Positions 1 to 11,485 of a DNA stretch of 64,000 nucleotides are shown here, piece by piece. Positions within the stretch are counted from its first letter, which is position 1. Each line of letters begins with the position of its first letter. Origin of the DNA: Liolophura sinensis (lineage: Eukaryota > Mollusca > Polyplacophora > Chitonida > Chitonidae); NCBI RefSeq assembly GCF_032854445.1, contig NC_088295.1:87652644-87716643 (forward strand). The letters run 5' to 3'. Both the position numbers and the translations under genes were made by a program. The notes beneath the pieces were generated by a model that had not been told where the DNA came from, searched no databases, and worked only from the letters and a program-made list of their open reading frames with translations.

Positions 1-324
1 TTTGATCGGTTTTAGTGGCGCATTCACACATATACATGCCTAGGCGTTTCGTTGAAAATTGTTAAAGCTTGACCATTGTAACGGGCTGCAAACTATCTGT
101 CAAGTCTACGGGAAGGTTTTGATTGTCATCAAAACCCTGGCGCCCCAGTTGTCCACATCTCTGTCCGAGTCGAGTGTCAAGTTCCCACATGTGAGACAAG
201 GCTTCCATGTTGAGTTAGCCATGAAAAAGATTACCCATTCCCCCATTTCACACCCCCAACGCTAGTAGGAGCGCCCCCTGTGGTAAGGCCGCAAATCCTG
301 TCCGAAACTTTGGAAGAATTACGG

Positions 325-715
325 TACCCATCAGAACTGTCATCATTACAGAGGTAGTTAACTCACTCAAACACTCCCGTTAGTCAGCGTCATCAGTGTA
401 AACCCTACAGGACAGTCATCACTACATTAGTAGATAACTCACCCACACACTCTGTATTAGTCAGTGTTATCAGTGTATACCCATCAGTACAGTCATCACT
501 ACAGTGGCAAATAACTCCCACACACTTCCCGTTAGTCACCGTATACCCGTCAGGACAGTTTTGACTTCAGCGATAGATAACTCATCACTCACTCACCGTT
601 AGCCAGTGTATGTCCATCAGTGAACTTGTAACTAATAGCGGTAAATAACTCATCCACACCACCCCCGATAGTCAGTGTAATCAGTGTATACCCACCAGGA
701 CAGTGTTTTGTTGAG
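325..715. repeat. Minisatellite of about 75 bp, five degenerate units
   Basis: Repeated phrases are GATAACTCAC, GTTAGTCAGTGT and ATCAGTGTATACCCATCAG, spaced about 75 bp apart. A shorter version with two or three units is at 8,127-8,345 in duplication copy B, so the arrays have expanded or contracted since the duplication. No coding potential. Confidence 0.7.
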
Positions 716-1005
716 TTATCTACCGATGTAGTTAAGATTCTTCATAAGGTATTCTATTAATTGTTCCCTTGTATCAGATATCATATAATTCGTCGATAAT
801 ACAATCGTTTCATTGGCTCACAACAGCCCACGTTAGTTAGCTGGGTTCTTAATTCAGAAAACTTAGAATCTTTAATCAACAATAATTTTGAAGTCATCAA
901 CTGTCACTCACTATTAAGAAGTATGGAATAAGTACATTTCGTCCCATTAGACAAAGAAATGTCTATACATGTTCCATTATCCTTAGCCCACATACGGTAT
1001 TCTTG

Positions 1006-1330
1006 TATGGAGTGAGTGAGTGCTTATGGCTTAACGTTGTATTTAACATTCAGTCATATGACAAGGGAGTCCTTAGAGTGCATGTATCTGCAATGTGCCA
1101 AAATGTTGCAGGACACTTTCCACTTCACTGAGGCGACTTACTGAAGGCAAGTAAGTCCACCCACCCGAGTCATTACACTGATATGGGTCAACGAGTCGTT
1201 GCACTAACCACTTAATGCTGAACGCCAAGCGAGAAAGCTACAACTTCCTGTTTTAAGGTCTTAGGTGTGTCCGACCCAGGGTTGACCCTGACCTTCGAAT
1301 TGGACGCTCTACCAACACAGCCATCGGTAA
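1006..1330 (-). mobile_element. tRNA-headed SINE, family A, near full length
   Basis: On the minus strand the element starts with a tRNA-like head containing an A-box-like GTTGGTAGAGCG and a degenerate B box. It ends with the tail typical of this family in the window: a segment around TCATATGACTG followed by TACGACGTTAAAC-like sequence and a GTGAGT-type simple repeat (read here as its complement at 1,006-1,060). The same tail recurs at 8,917, 16,200-16,283, 51,465 and 55,060. Confidence 0.7.
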
Positions 1331-1654
1331 TTACTGTATGGGATAACACGTTGAACTCATTTATTATGCCTTTTTAAGCTATCCAAAGCGCACTTTCCAC
1401 ACCATCACTTTCTCTAGTAAGAGGATACAATGTACTCTAATTCTTTAAATGTTACATCGCTTCTATCAGACATTTATATATATCGGACCTCCAGTTTTTC
1501 TTGACACATTTCATAAGGCAGTCCACATACATGTATTATAGATATTCTGTTCGAACGGTCCCTTTATATCCTTCACATAGAACTGACGTGTCACTGCATG
1601 CGATTGAACTTAAGTGATCGCATCAAATGATGTAGATAGTCCTCCGAAGTCAGA

Positions 1655-1935
1655 GCCTGCTGTTCTAAATTTGTTCTCAAACCCTTGCTACAGTCTGACT
1701 GAATAGAAAAAACTATTACCACAGACAGCCCGCCTATAAATAAACTGAACATCGTATCTTATTGCACAGTTTGTCACAAGGGCAGCAATTTGCGAATATC
1801 GCCTATGTATAATGTTATATCTCATTTCACACATTTGTGTATCATGGCTAAACATAAGGTGTTATGAATGCTCTGTGGGTAACTGTGTTCCATGCACCCC
1901 GAAATACTCCTGCATGAATTATTGCTATACTGAAG
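1655..1935. repeat. Dispersed unclassified repeat, copy 1
   Basis: Begins around GCCTGCTGTTCTAAAT and includes a GCCTGTAGACAA-like block and a TTTCACACATTGTGTATTAT-like block. Related copies are at 4,200-4,420, 7,040-7,200 (partial) and 17,355-17,640. No open frame or terminal repeats were recognised. Confidence 0.6.
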
Positions 1936-2141
1936 AATTATGCAGCGTTAAAGAGACATGAATTGATAAAGAGTAAAAAAATGTCTCTAGGCACGTGCAA
2001 CCTGGATATATGTAACACTGCAAGGAAAACTTAACAGTAAGCTATTTCTGTGTAGGAGTCAACCATTTCTATGTAAGAGTCATATTTTTCTATGTCGGAG
2101 TCAATCATGTTAATATACCTGTGGGAATGTAGCCAACTCAC

Positions 2142-2273
2142 CCACACACGCTAAGTTACCACTGTTCCATCTGTATATGTAACCCATGATACACTCAGAC
2201 AGACATCTGTATGACCCTGGAGTATTCTGACACTTTCTGTGGCCACACGGATACTGCTCGCACTCATCTATGT
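2142..2273 (-). CDS. Internal exon: calcium-binding EGF-like domain
   Basis: Read on the minus strand, a TTTCAG acceptor precedes 132 bases that encode one EGF domain, followed by a GTGAGT donor. The 44 codons begin DIDEC and contain six cysteines in EGF order with the sub-motif [10 protein letters not shown], which is typical of calcium-binding EGF modules. The exon starts after the first base of a codon and ends the same way (phase 1-1), as EGF exons usually do, so it can join in frame to the exon at 6,196-6,315. EGF modules of this kind occur in extracellular matrix and cell-surface proteins. The whole gene product is not determined, and other exons may lie left of the window. Confidence 0.75.
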
Positions 2274-2299
2274 CTGAAACAACGTAACAAACAGGACAT

Positions 2300-4190
2300 T
2301 AATTGTAATGGGTAAACCTACAGCCTGGCCCATTATTGTACGGGTAAATCAGACCGACAAGGGTTTGTTGGCAAAACCACCCTTCATGCGAACAACTAAA
2401 ATCTTCTCATTTATTTACTCCATGAAACTGTCGAATTGAATACTACTTAGACTTTTAGCATTCTGGATATCCTTGAGAGGTGTGCCAAAAAAATATTCTT
2501 TTCTAATTTGTGGTGGGCTAAGCCTATTCTTTTTATGATTCTGACTGGACTTGTTGACAGGTAAGACAGATATTTTCTGAAAAATAATTTTTATTTAGGG
2601 TATTCTATGATGGCAGCAAAAATTCGGTTGGGTTTGTCGTCATATGATCGATCTTTTGACAAAAATTTCCGTTATAGGCTCTTTAGCATTTCAAAGCACT
2701 GTGTGGTCCGAGGCTTTCCGCATGCGTTAATCTACAGTTTTCACATCACAGTGGCTGCTGTCGTTTAGAAAGTAGTTTTTAAGTAATAAGTATTATAATC
2801 GTAATTAAGATTGCACTTTCTGGACTTTTTCTCAGATTCCGGTGGTGAAAAGCGACCAGCTCTGGGATCCGTTCCGGAGCCATAGAAGGGACGTTTAACA
2901 GTCAGCTACTCTTCTCTGTGTTGGGGGCCTGTTGGCTGTATGGTCTAGACTGTTGGCATGTATTGCTAGCCAAGTGTCTGTATTTGTGATCGCTGATCCC
3001 AAACCCCGATTTTGTATCACCCAAGTATAGTCTATTTCTCTTAGAGTCGCTTATATTCATCTGTCTGTAAAATCAGCTATACTCGCTACCAAAATTGCCT
3101 TCAGTCAGTGACACGTAGCAACATGGATATGCTTGAAGTTCATACTCTTGCTAGGAAGGCGAAATTAGAGCACTTTGTCTGATCCATAACGTTAAAGTCC
3201 ATAAGCTTAGTTTCGATGGCATGAACCAGTTGCCGCGGATGACGTTATAATTATTAAAACCAGTAGCATGCTGGGTATTAGGCGGAGTTCAACTTGTTTT
3301 GAATGAGGATGACACCAGTTACCTGAACTCCTGTCGACTCCGAGCAAACCCTGTTTCTGACACTGCCATATTTGAAATCGTTGATTTTAATATAATATCA
3401 GATAAATTTAATAAAAGAATTTTACCTTATCTCTTGTAGTATATGATCTCACGGCAGTATAGTTTTAGAGATGGATATTAGGAAATTAACGAACTACTTA
3501 TTCGCACAGACAGTAGTGTAGGATGTGCTATTGCACGGAGTTTGTTCTGACCACTTGTTGGTGTGGTCATTGTAAAATAAATTACTCCCATCCCCATTTC
3601 CCAGCATGCAACTTGTTTTTGAATACTTATGACGTCACCCGAGTCAATGAATTATTGGTGTCGAAAGTAAGCTTATGGACTTTAACAATATGAATTAAAA
3701 AAAATTATTCTCGGTGCAATTTCTTTTTAATAACACGGACGTCCAACGTATCAATGTGTAGAGCTCGTGTTGTTACGTGACACTGGCTAAAGGCAATTTT
3801 GGAAGTGAGTATGATTGATTTTGCCTGAATATAGGCGACACTCTAAAAGAAATATACCATAGTAGTAGAATCTGTGCTATTTAAAGACAGCGTAAACTCA
3901 TATAACTGCCACAATGATTAACATCAACCAGATTGGGTTCAGAACATGCCATTCTACAACACAGGCTTTACAATACTTGAGCTATGCGACAATTTCGTTA
4001 CCCCAAAGGAGACTGGGGAATTTCGTAAACCTTTTGTTCTGGGCTGGGGTAATCCGAAGCGTCCTCATCGAGAATTATGTCTCATTGCCATGTTGGCGAT
4101 GTTCCTCATTACATATGAATTGCATGATAATGTTTTGTATTTACTATATCATGCACGTACTATTCGCCGATGACACAACCCTTACAATCC
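2300..4190. other. Inferred intron of the EGF gene, no exon seen
   Basis: AT-rich sequence without a supported exon. Parts (2,700-3,830) recur at 11,830-12,800 as duplicated intronic sequence. Confidence 0.5.
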
Positions 4191-4199
4191 TTGCTCTCT

Positions 4200-4420
4200 C
4201 AAATCAAGGCCTGCTGTCCTAAATCCGTTTTTAATTCCCAGTTAAAGTCTAAATTGGTCAGAAAAAATACCATTAGGCACACCACCAGTAGACAAACCAA
4301 ATACTACAGGCTTGTTGTCACCTGGGTGGCAAAAAAGAAATTTCAGCTATGTATTATACCTTATCTTATTTCATGCAATGAGTAATATACCTAAACATGG
4401 AGTATCACACGCACACATAT
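4200..4420. repeat. Dispersed unclassified repeat, copy 2
   Basis: Matches 1,655-1,935 and 17,355-17,640, starting at AGGCCTGCTGTCCTAAAT. As with copy 1 it lies just left of an EGF exon relic, so the repeat and exon may have been duplicated together. Confidence 0.6.
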
Positions 4421-4478
4421 AACAGTGTATATAAACCATTTCTATATATGTGTACGTGTAGAAATGTAGCCACCTCAC

Positions 4479-4604
4479 CCACCCATACTTTGGTAACTCT
4501 GTTCCATCTGTAACCCGTCAAAGACTCTTTACAGCATGTAAATGACCCTGGAGAATTCTAACACAGCCTTAAACCACACAAAACCTGGTTGCACTGGTTT
4601 ATGT
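4479..4604 (-). pseudogene. Decayed EGF-like exon
   Basis: The minus strand shows a relative of the 2,142-2,273 exon: it starts DINQC, keeps NSPGSF before the fourth cysteine position, and ends before a GTGAGG donor. It is 126 bases long, phase 1-1, but has an in-frame TAG in the middle where a Gln codon stands in the other copy, has lost cysteines near the end, and has GAG instead of CAG at the acceptor. I infer a duplicated exon no longer used. Confidence 0.65.
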
Positions 4605-5869
4605 CTCAAACATACAAGACATTCATTGTAAGTATTAACATAGAACCTGAAAGCCGCCACAGTAGTTTCTGTAAAACCAGTTATTACATGGGCAAATTAG
4701 ACCTCTGCCCAAAACAATACCATTATCTTAACGGCTAAACATAAGGTCCTCTATCAAAAGTTGACTTATATGCAGGTAAACTTTTTGTGTCAGCCATCAG
4801 TATATGTCAGACCAGGCAACTTGTACACAAATAGTTTTGTTACCCAGAACTCGGTGGGGGGGTCTGTTCCTGTTAGTAACAATATGATAAAACTAAAATA
4901 ATGATTTTCTTGCATGCATGCACGTGCTTCCATGTTACAGTCTAAGGGAAATATCGAAGACAATCGTTATGTTTGCCGCAGTCAATCATTTCTACGCTGG
5001 AGTCAACCATTTCTACATATAAGTGCAGTTTCAAAATATTTCCTGCGTTAGATCTGTTTTATTCTTCCCGGCTTAGCTTTCAAAAATACAGATCGGTACT
5101 CTTCCATTCACTAACCATGAATTCGATCTTTCGAGTGAGCTGTCCTCGACATGTCAGAGATGTACGCTATCAAAACGTGTTTCCTTTCATCCTACAGTAA
5201 TTCTGACTACATATCACCTAGTTATTCGTGGATGATAAAAAACATACTGTTGCAGTAAACACAAATGCACCTGTCACATCGAAAACAAGTCAGACATTGC
5301 AAACAAAGAGCATTACATTATTAAAAGGGCGAATGACAACTTGTTTGGCAGACTTAACAATAATTTTAGTTAAATAATGATCACAACGAACTATGAGACA
5401 CTATGGTGAAAAAAGAAGATAATCTTAATTATCAACCACCTGCCGAGTCTACCCTATACTCTTGCTAGCTATGGAGTTATTTGAAAATGGCGTCTTTCGA
5501 AATTTGATTACTATCCGAGTGGGTGCTCCAGTTATGTTTTGTGTCCATTACGACGTTATTATCTTTATAGTTATCGCATAATAAAGTGATATTAGTTCAG
5601 AAATGCTTTAAACCCACGGGAAACCCGTTTTCGTTGCGTACAGGTCTCACATTTTGAGGACAACAGGCAACAGTGCCGAGTACAAGGTTTGTGAATGTAA
5701 CGATTCGGAGCGGTTGATGTGGAAGCTAAGCTGGGGATATGGCCGACCGATCACAGAACTACTCCTGTGTTAACCTATACTTTTTATATTAAATTGGCTC
5801 TTGTCATTTAGAAAGTTGCTTTTGCGTCGAGAGGCCTGAGATCAAACCCGACTCGGGTGTTACCAAGAC

Positions 5870-5995
5870 TTTAATAATGGTATTTGTTGCCACCTTACTT
5901 TGGGCTCTGAGAGGTTAGGGCAAGGAAATAGAACTAGCTGGTTCGTTGTCAGTATAATGTGATTGGGCGGAGCGATCTCCTAGTGTTGAGCGCCA
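5870..5995 (+). mobile_element. SINE fragment
   Basis: Contains the CTCTGAGAGGTTAGGGCAAGG and GTCAGTATAATGTGA blocks seen again at 47,600-47,670. A related GAGAGGTCCTGCAAGGAAAC block is at 13,308. It is the middle portion of a tRNA-type SINE without head or tail. Confidence 0.5.
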
Positions 5996-6195
5996 TTGTT
6001 AGTGTTTTGTGACCCCGGCGGAAATCCACGACCACCCCCAGATTCCAACACGAATAAACATGATATTGTGTTTACCCACTATCAGTTTTTTAAAGCGGCT
6101 TAAAAGTAGATAGCCATAAAACTTTGTCCCAGCAAAGCCTCTTTCGTCACTTCTTAACATGCAAATTTGAGCAATAACCCACTGTGTACACTTAC

Positions 6196-6315
6196 CTGTA
6201 CACACGATCCCATTCCCTTTAAAACCAGATTGACAGGAACATCTATAACTTCCGACTGTATTGACACAGTCAGCATTATGTGAACAGGGTGAAACGCCAT
6301 CACATTCGTTTCTGT
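6196..6315 (-). CDS. Internal exon: calcium-binding EGF-like domain
   Basis: On the minus strand a TTTGCAG acceptor, 120 coding bases and a GTAAGTG donor give a complete EGF module of 40 codons. It begins DRNEC, has the order C-C-C-VNTVGSYRCSC-C with six cysteines, and ends at GIVCT. The Asp/Asn and NTVGSYRC pattern is that of calcium-binding EGF domains. Both borders are phase 1, compatible with the exon at 2,142-2,273 downstream and with the signal-peptide exon at 21,802-21,868 upstream. This is the best-preserved EGF exon in the window. Domain identity is firm; membership of one gene with the other exons is inferred from strand and phase. Confidence 0.8.
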
Positions 6316-6596
6316 CTGCAAATGAACAAAACCAAGGATTCAATATATCTAATCAAAGTCCGATGTCTAAACTCCAGGATGAGTAAATCATACACAGTGT
6401 GCGAATAATAAAACATTAACTTTTCACAATATGTCCATACACAGGATCATCTTCAGAAATCACAGGGTATGAACACATTTCAATCTAACTCCCCACATAT
6501 AACGCATGCCAGCATCGTTATGATAAGGTCAGAAAAGCCTTGACCTTGGCTGAAAAGATTGAAGATGGGTATGGAAGTTGACGAGAATAGACTTAC

Positions 6597-6690
6597 TTCG
6601 TAAAAAACAACTGAAGACACAAACATGTCTCCATTTTTCAATCCAGTAGTATATATACATTTATAATACGGATAGTTGGCTTTAATCTCG
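6597..6690 (-). other. Exon-like segment, copy 1
   Basis: The minus strand carries about 31 open codons containing ANYPYYKCIY, directly followed by a GTAAGTC donor. The same segment, still open, is at 11,390-11,485. The open frame and the donor are kept in both diverged copies. No protein family is recognised and the acceptor is uncertain. Confidence 0.35.
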
Positions 6691-7039
6691 GAAAAACTTA
6701 AAAATTGTAGGAGTCATTTGACCTCTTATGTTTTCGTAGATACATATTACCTTAGTTCTATTCGCAATATTGGTGATTTTAGGGCGGCCATGTTGCATTT
6801 GTACAAATTAAGCTCTGCTTCTCTACTTAGATTTTGGTAGGCCTTTAGCAAGTCATTCTGGACAATGATCTGAGACATGTGCCACCAAAAAAAATCTTTT
6901 GCAAATTGTGGTGAGCAAATATTTTTGTGAGTTACTCCTGACATATTTTACAAAGCTGTTCAAATACCATAGTTATTCTGCATGCCCGAGTGGTTCCCTC
7001 ACCCTTTCCGCAGAACTGATTTAACATTACACACGGTAT

Positions 7040-7200
7040 CGAATAAAAGGGTCATTTTTAATCTAAATTAATCAGCAAAAAATACCATTAGGCAGATAGC
7101 CTGTAGACAATCCAAATATGCTTATTGTTACGTGTGCAGCAAATAAGAAATTTTGGCTATGTATCATACTATATCTAATTTTATACAAGGAATGAGTGCA
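7040..7200. repeat. Dispersed unclassified repeat, partial copy 3
   Basis: Shares the ATACCATTAGGCA, CCTGTAGACAA and ATCATACTATATCTAATTT blocks with 17,400-17,560. The first part of the repeat is missing. Confidence 0.5.
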
Positions 7201-8916
7201 TGGGTTTGCATGTATATTACTTTAACACGATGGTGAAAGACTGTTTATATTTGATTACCATCAGACAGTTCTAAACTGACATCTCTTCACCGAAATTTCC
7301 ACAGACTGAATGCTATTGTTAGAGTATTAGAGCCTACATTTGTAAAGTGTGAAGACGTAGATCTATGTATGTTCCGATGCAAACAAACTGGGTGAAAATG
7401 GATTTTCTGATGACAGTAAACCTGTAATGCCGAGCCTAATTTCGATAAGTCAGGGCAGTATACAGTGTTCATGTTAGACAATGTTTTGTTCAAGGTAATA
7501 AAACGAGTTTTGCATGATCGCCAAAAGACGCCCCATCCCCTTTTTCTCTCTACCCTGTCACCCTGTTACAAAGCTCTGCCCAGGTTTACCCACCTGTGTT
7601 TTAGGCGACATTTTCTTGTTAAATCGTGAGTACAGACCGAATAGGTATTTTTCAAATTATGATTCTTTTGTTTCTCTTTTTGTAAGCCAAAACAAATGAG
7701 ACCTATTTTCAGTCAATCAACATATTTTTAAACAAGAGGAAAATATTTTTATTCCGGTGCGATCCCGACAACATAAAATTTTTGCTCGGTTTTAGTGGCG
7801 CATTCATACATATGCAGGCCTCAGCGGTTCGTTGAAAATTGCTTCAGATTGACCACTTATTGGGTGTCTCCACTGTAAAGGGCTGCAAATTATCTGTCAA
7901 GTCTACGGGAAGGTTTTGACTGTCATTAAAACCCTGGCGCCCCAGTTGTCCACATCTCTGTCCGGGTCGAGTGTCAAGTTCCCACATGTGAGGCGAGGCT
8001 TCGATGTTGAGTTAGCCCTGAAAAAGATTACCCATTCCCCCATTTCACACCCTCAACGCTAGTAGGAGCGCCCCCTGTGGTAAGGCCGCAAATGCTGTCC
8101 GAAATTTTGGAAGAATTACGGTACCCATCAGAACTGTCATCATTACAGCCGTAGTTAGCTCACTCAAACACTCCCCGTTAGTCAGCGTCATCAGTGTATA
8201 ACCATCACTCCCCGTTAGTCAGTGTATGTCCATTAGTACACTTATAACTAATATCGGTAGATAACTCATCCACACCATCCCCGATACTCAGTGTAATCAG
8301 TGTTTACCCACTAGGACAGGTTTTGGTTCAGTTATCTACCGTAGTTATGATTCTTTTGATGGGTATGCGCTGACTAACTTGGAGTGTCTGGGTGAATCAC
8401 AGTGGTTGTACTGAATTTCTTAACTACCTGCTCGGTCTCCATGTTTCGTCGCGTAGGTAAAAATAGAAATCTAGCATTCTAGGAACTAACAGAACTCTCG
8501 CGTGTGTTGTGAAATTATATGTTCTGAATCCTAATCAGTTAATATTAAGAAATTTAAGCCATGGATCATGTAATGAGATTTTGTTGCCGGTCCTCATATA
8601 ATGAATGAACATGAGGTAGCAATATTTTAGCCACATCATGGCGATGTTCTTTATGTATGTACACATATTCAATTATTGTTCCCCTTGTATTAGATATTAT
8701 ATAATTTGTCGTTCCATCGGCTCAAAACAGCCCACGTTAGTAAGCAGGGTTCTTAAACCCGATAACTTAGAATCTTTAATCATCAATGGTTTTGAAGTCA
8801 TCAATTATCACTCAGTATTAAGAGGTATGGAATGAGTATATTTCGTCCAAAAAGACATAGAAAGGTCTATACATGTTCCATTATCTTTAGCCCACATTCG
8901 GTAATCCTGTATGGCG

Positions 8917-9105
8917 CGAGTGAATGCTTATGGTTTAACGTCGAATTTGACAATTTATCAGTCATATGACGACCAGGGAGTCCTTAGAGTGCAAGTATCT
9001 ACAACTTCCTCCTTTAAGATCTTAAAGGATTGACCGTAACCCTCTAACGCCCCCGAAGAGGACACTCTACCAACAGAGCCATCGGGGCCGGTAAATCCTG
9101 TATGT
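8917..9105 (-). mobile_element. tRNA-headed SINE, family A, internally deleted
   Basis: Minus-strand head CCCGATGGCTCTGTTGGTAG with an A box, and a tail at 8,917-8,980 around the complement of GTCGTCATATGACTG. It occupies the same place in the duplication as the element at 1,006-1,330, so both derive from one insertion that predates the duplication. Confidence 0.65.
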
Positions 9106-9519
9106 ATTAAACTCATCTATTATGCCTTTTTAAGCTATCCAAAGCCCACCATCCACACCACCACTTTATCTGGTAAGAGGATAGAATATCATCTAATTCT
9201 TTAAATGTTACATCGCTTCTATCAGACATTTATATATATCGGACCACCAGTTTTTCTTGACACATTTCATAAGGCAGTCCACATACATGTAATATAGATA
9301 TTCTGTTCGAACGGTCCCTTTAAATCCTTCCCATAGAACTGACTTGTCACTGCATGCGATTAAACTGAAGGCATCGCACACTCGAAATACTCCTGCATGA
9401 ATTATTGCTATACTGAAGAATTATGCAGCGTTAAAGAGAAATGAATTGATGAAGAGTAAAAAAAAAATGTCTCTCGGCACATGCAACCTGCATATATGTA
9501 ACACTGTAAGGAAATCTAA

Positions 9520-9578
9520 GAATTGAGAATTCTGACACTTTCTGAGGCCACACGGATACTGCTCGTACTCATCTATAT
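9520..9578 (-). pseudogene. Decayed 5' half of an EGF-like exon
   Basis: Duplicate of the start of the exon at 2,142-2,273, after a TTTCAG acceptor. The first cysteine codon has become Tyr (DIDEY), and the similarity stops at about 9,520 after the third cysteine, with no donor. I infer a dead exon in duplication copy B. Confidence 0.65.
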
Positions 9579-9739
9579 CTGAAACAATGCAACATACAGG
9601 ACATTAATTGTAATGGGTAACCTACAACCTGGTCCATTATTGTACGGTTAAATCAGACCGACAAGGGCCTGTTGGCAAAACCACCCTTCATGCCAACAAC
9701 TGAAATCTTTTAATTAATTTACGCCATTAAACTGTCGAA

Positions 9740-11320
9740 TTGAATACATACATCCATTGTGAATTCATAAACGATACATTGTGGGTATTTATATTCAGTT
9801 AAAGATTGCAGTTATTAAAAACAATCGATGATACATGCTTACTCAGCAAAATGTTATAATACTATCTTGGATATGATAAAAGTAGTGAGTAGATTAAATG
9901 TATAAATACCTCAAACTCAACGTCAGCCACTTATCTCAAATGCTTGGTATCGAAAATTGCTATTATTGTACAAATCTACAAATGGATCATGGGTTGGAAT
10001 TTTTTCATAAATTATGTAAATTTTATCATTTAGGTAACGTTAAACACGGTATGCCACGGAGTTTTGTCAAAAAATCCACATGAGATAATTAAATGCACTT
10101 CTCTGTATTAACCAAGGATAACTCGAATTATTCCCTTTCGGTACATAATCAGTCTCCTATCTGTACTATATATAGTGTTAAAATGAAAAAGTTATAATGC
10201 GACCAGTTTTATAATGTTAAGAAACATTTAACCGATATTGAGGTCCAACCGGTCTAGTCCAGTCACTATTTAGAATGACCCACCATACACTGCAAAAGAA
10301 TTTATTTCGGTTTCATTTGTCTCAGAGATGAAAAAACACACACATTAAATGTCTACCAAAATTAAATTAGCGAAACAGTGTCTAAATGGCAAAAATCCAG
10401 TAAAGTATAATTTGAAACTGCGAACTGAAAATTTAATATCAACATTCTAATTAGCCAGCATTCAACAATACCTTAAACATTCTTAAACATATATGTTCTA
10501 CAGAATATAGAGTGATATTTACCCACACATATAACCTGATATAACCTGATGGTCGATAAAGTTCGATACTTACATGTACAAGACACGTTGTTGTTTGTGA
10601 AAATCACCATTACTATTGTCAGACAATATTATAACAAGAATGACACACTATTTCTGAGCAAACTAAATTCCCCCCTATTCTGAAGTAAGTATATTCTCCC
10701 CAGAACACAACATTATTATTGAAGAGCATGCATTTTGCATGACCTTCATGTTAGTTTGGTTGAGATCTATATGGAATGAAATGATGAATAAATGAGGACT
10801 GGTGGTACCCGGGCAATATTTCTGTTATATCGTGACGAGAACAAGTTAGAACCATGAAACAGTTATGCCTGACTTTTGGAGTAAGAATGGAAACATCCAT
10901 AACCAAATATACGGACGGCTTTCAAATTCGAAAAGAACAATAAACATTTTAAATGTAGGAGGATAAAGTATCTATTCCTAATGATATAGGTCAATGGTTT
11001 TTCAAACATAATGACAGAATTGCCAGTGACGATGTCTGATAACAAAAATACAGTGTCAACGGCTATACAGTACAGGTTAGGTTTGATGCCATGTTACACA
11101 TCACATAGCACACACTCGGGAGTAATACTCAACCAAGGATAAAACCGTTTGTTAAATAAGGATGTCAAATATCACTCGCTAAAACTATTTAGTCTGTTTT
11201 TTTTCTTATACCCTATACACTAAAGACATGGTGGGCAAAATCACCACACCAAAAATGCCGAAATTTCTGAAGATTATTTGATCAAAACTGTGTACGTGGA
11301 GTTTTAACCTCTGATTTAAG
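9740..11320. other. Inferred intron, no gene seen
   Basis: AT-rich. A stretch near 9,945-10,030 resembles 18,070-18,140. No supported exon or RNA gene. Confidence 0.45.
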
Positions 11321-11389
11321 GACAGAAGTGCCATTGTCTCGACCGAAAAGATAGAAGATGGGTATGGAAGATGACGAGAATAGACTTAC

Positions 11390-11485
11390 TGCGCAAAACA
11401 CAGCTGAAAACACAAACATGCCCCCATCTTTTGGCCCATTAGTATATATACATTTATAATCCGGATAGTTAACTTTTATCTCGGA
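11390..11485 (-). other. Exon-like segment, copy 2
   Basis: Partner of 6,597-6,690. It contains VNYPDYKCIYTNGPKDGG on the minus strand and is followed by GTAAGTC. The open frame extends on both sides (11,282-11,518) but that longer frame is not conserved in the other copy. Confidence 0.35.

Larger units (their letters stand above)
1..5470. repeat. Old segmental duplication, copy A
   Basis: Blocks of this stretch recur in the same order and strand at 7,783-13,245. Examples are 1-345 with 7,783-8,130, 745-1,010 with 8,668-8,915, 1,350-1,620 with 9,107-9,370, 2,215-2,430 with 9,525-9,735, 2,700-3,830 with 11,830-12,800 and 5,090-5,460 with 12,790-13,245. The copies differ by many substitutions and by large insertions or deletions, so the event is old. 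Both lie within the inferred introns of the minus-strand EGF gene and each carries an EGF exon or its relic, which suggests exon-bearing duplication. Block limits were set by eye. Confidence 0.7.
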
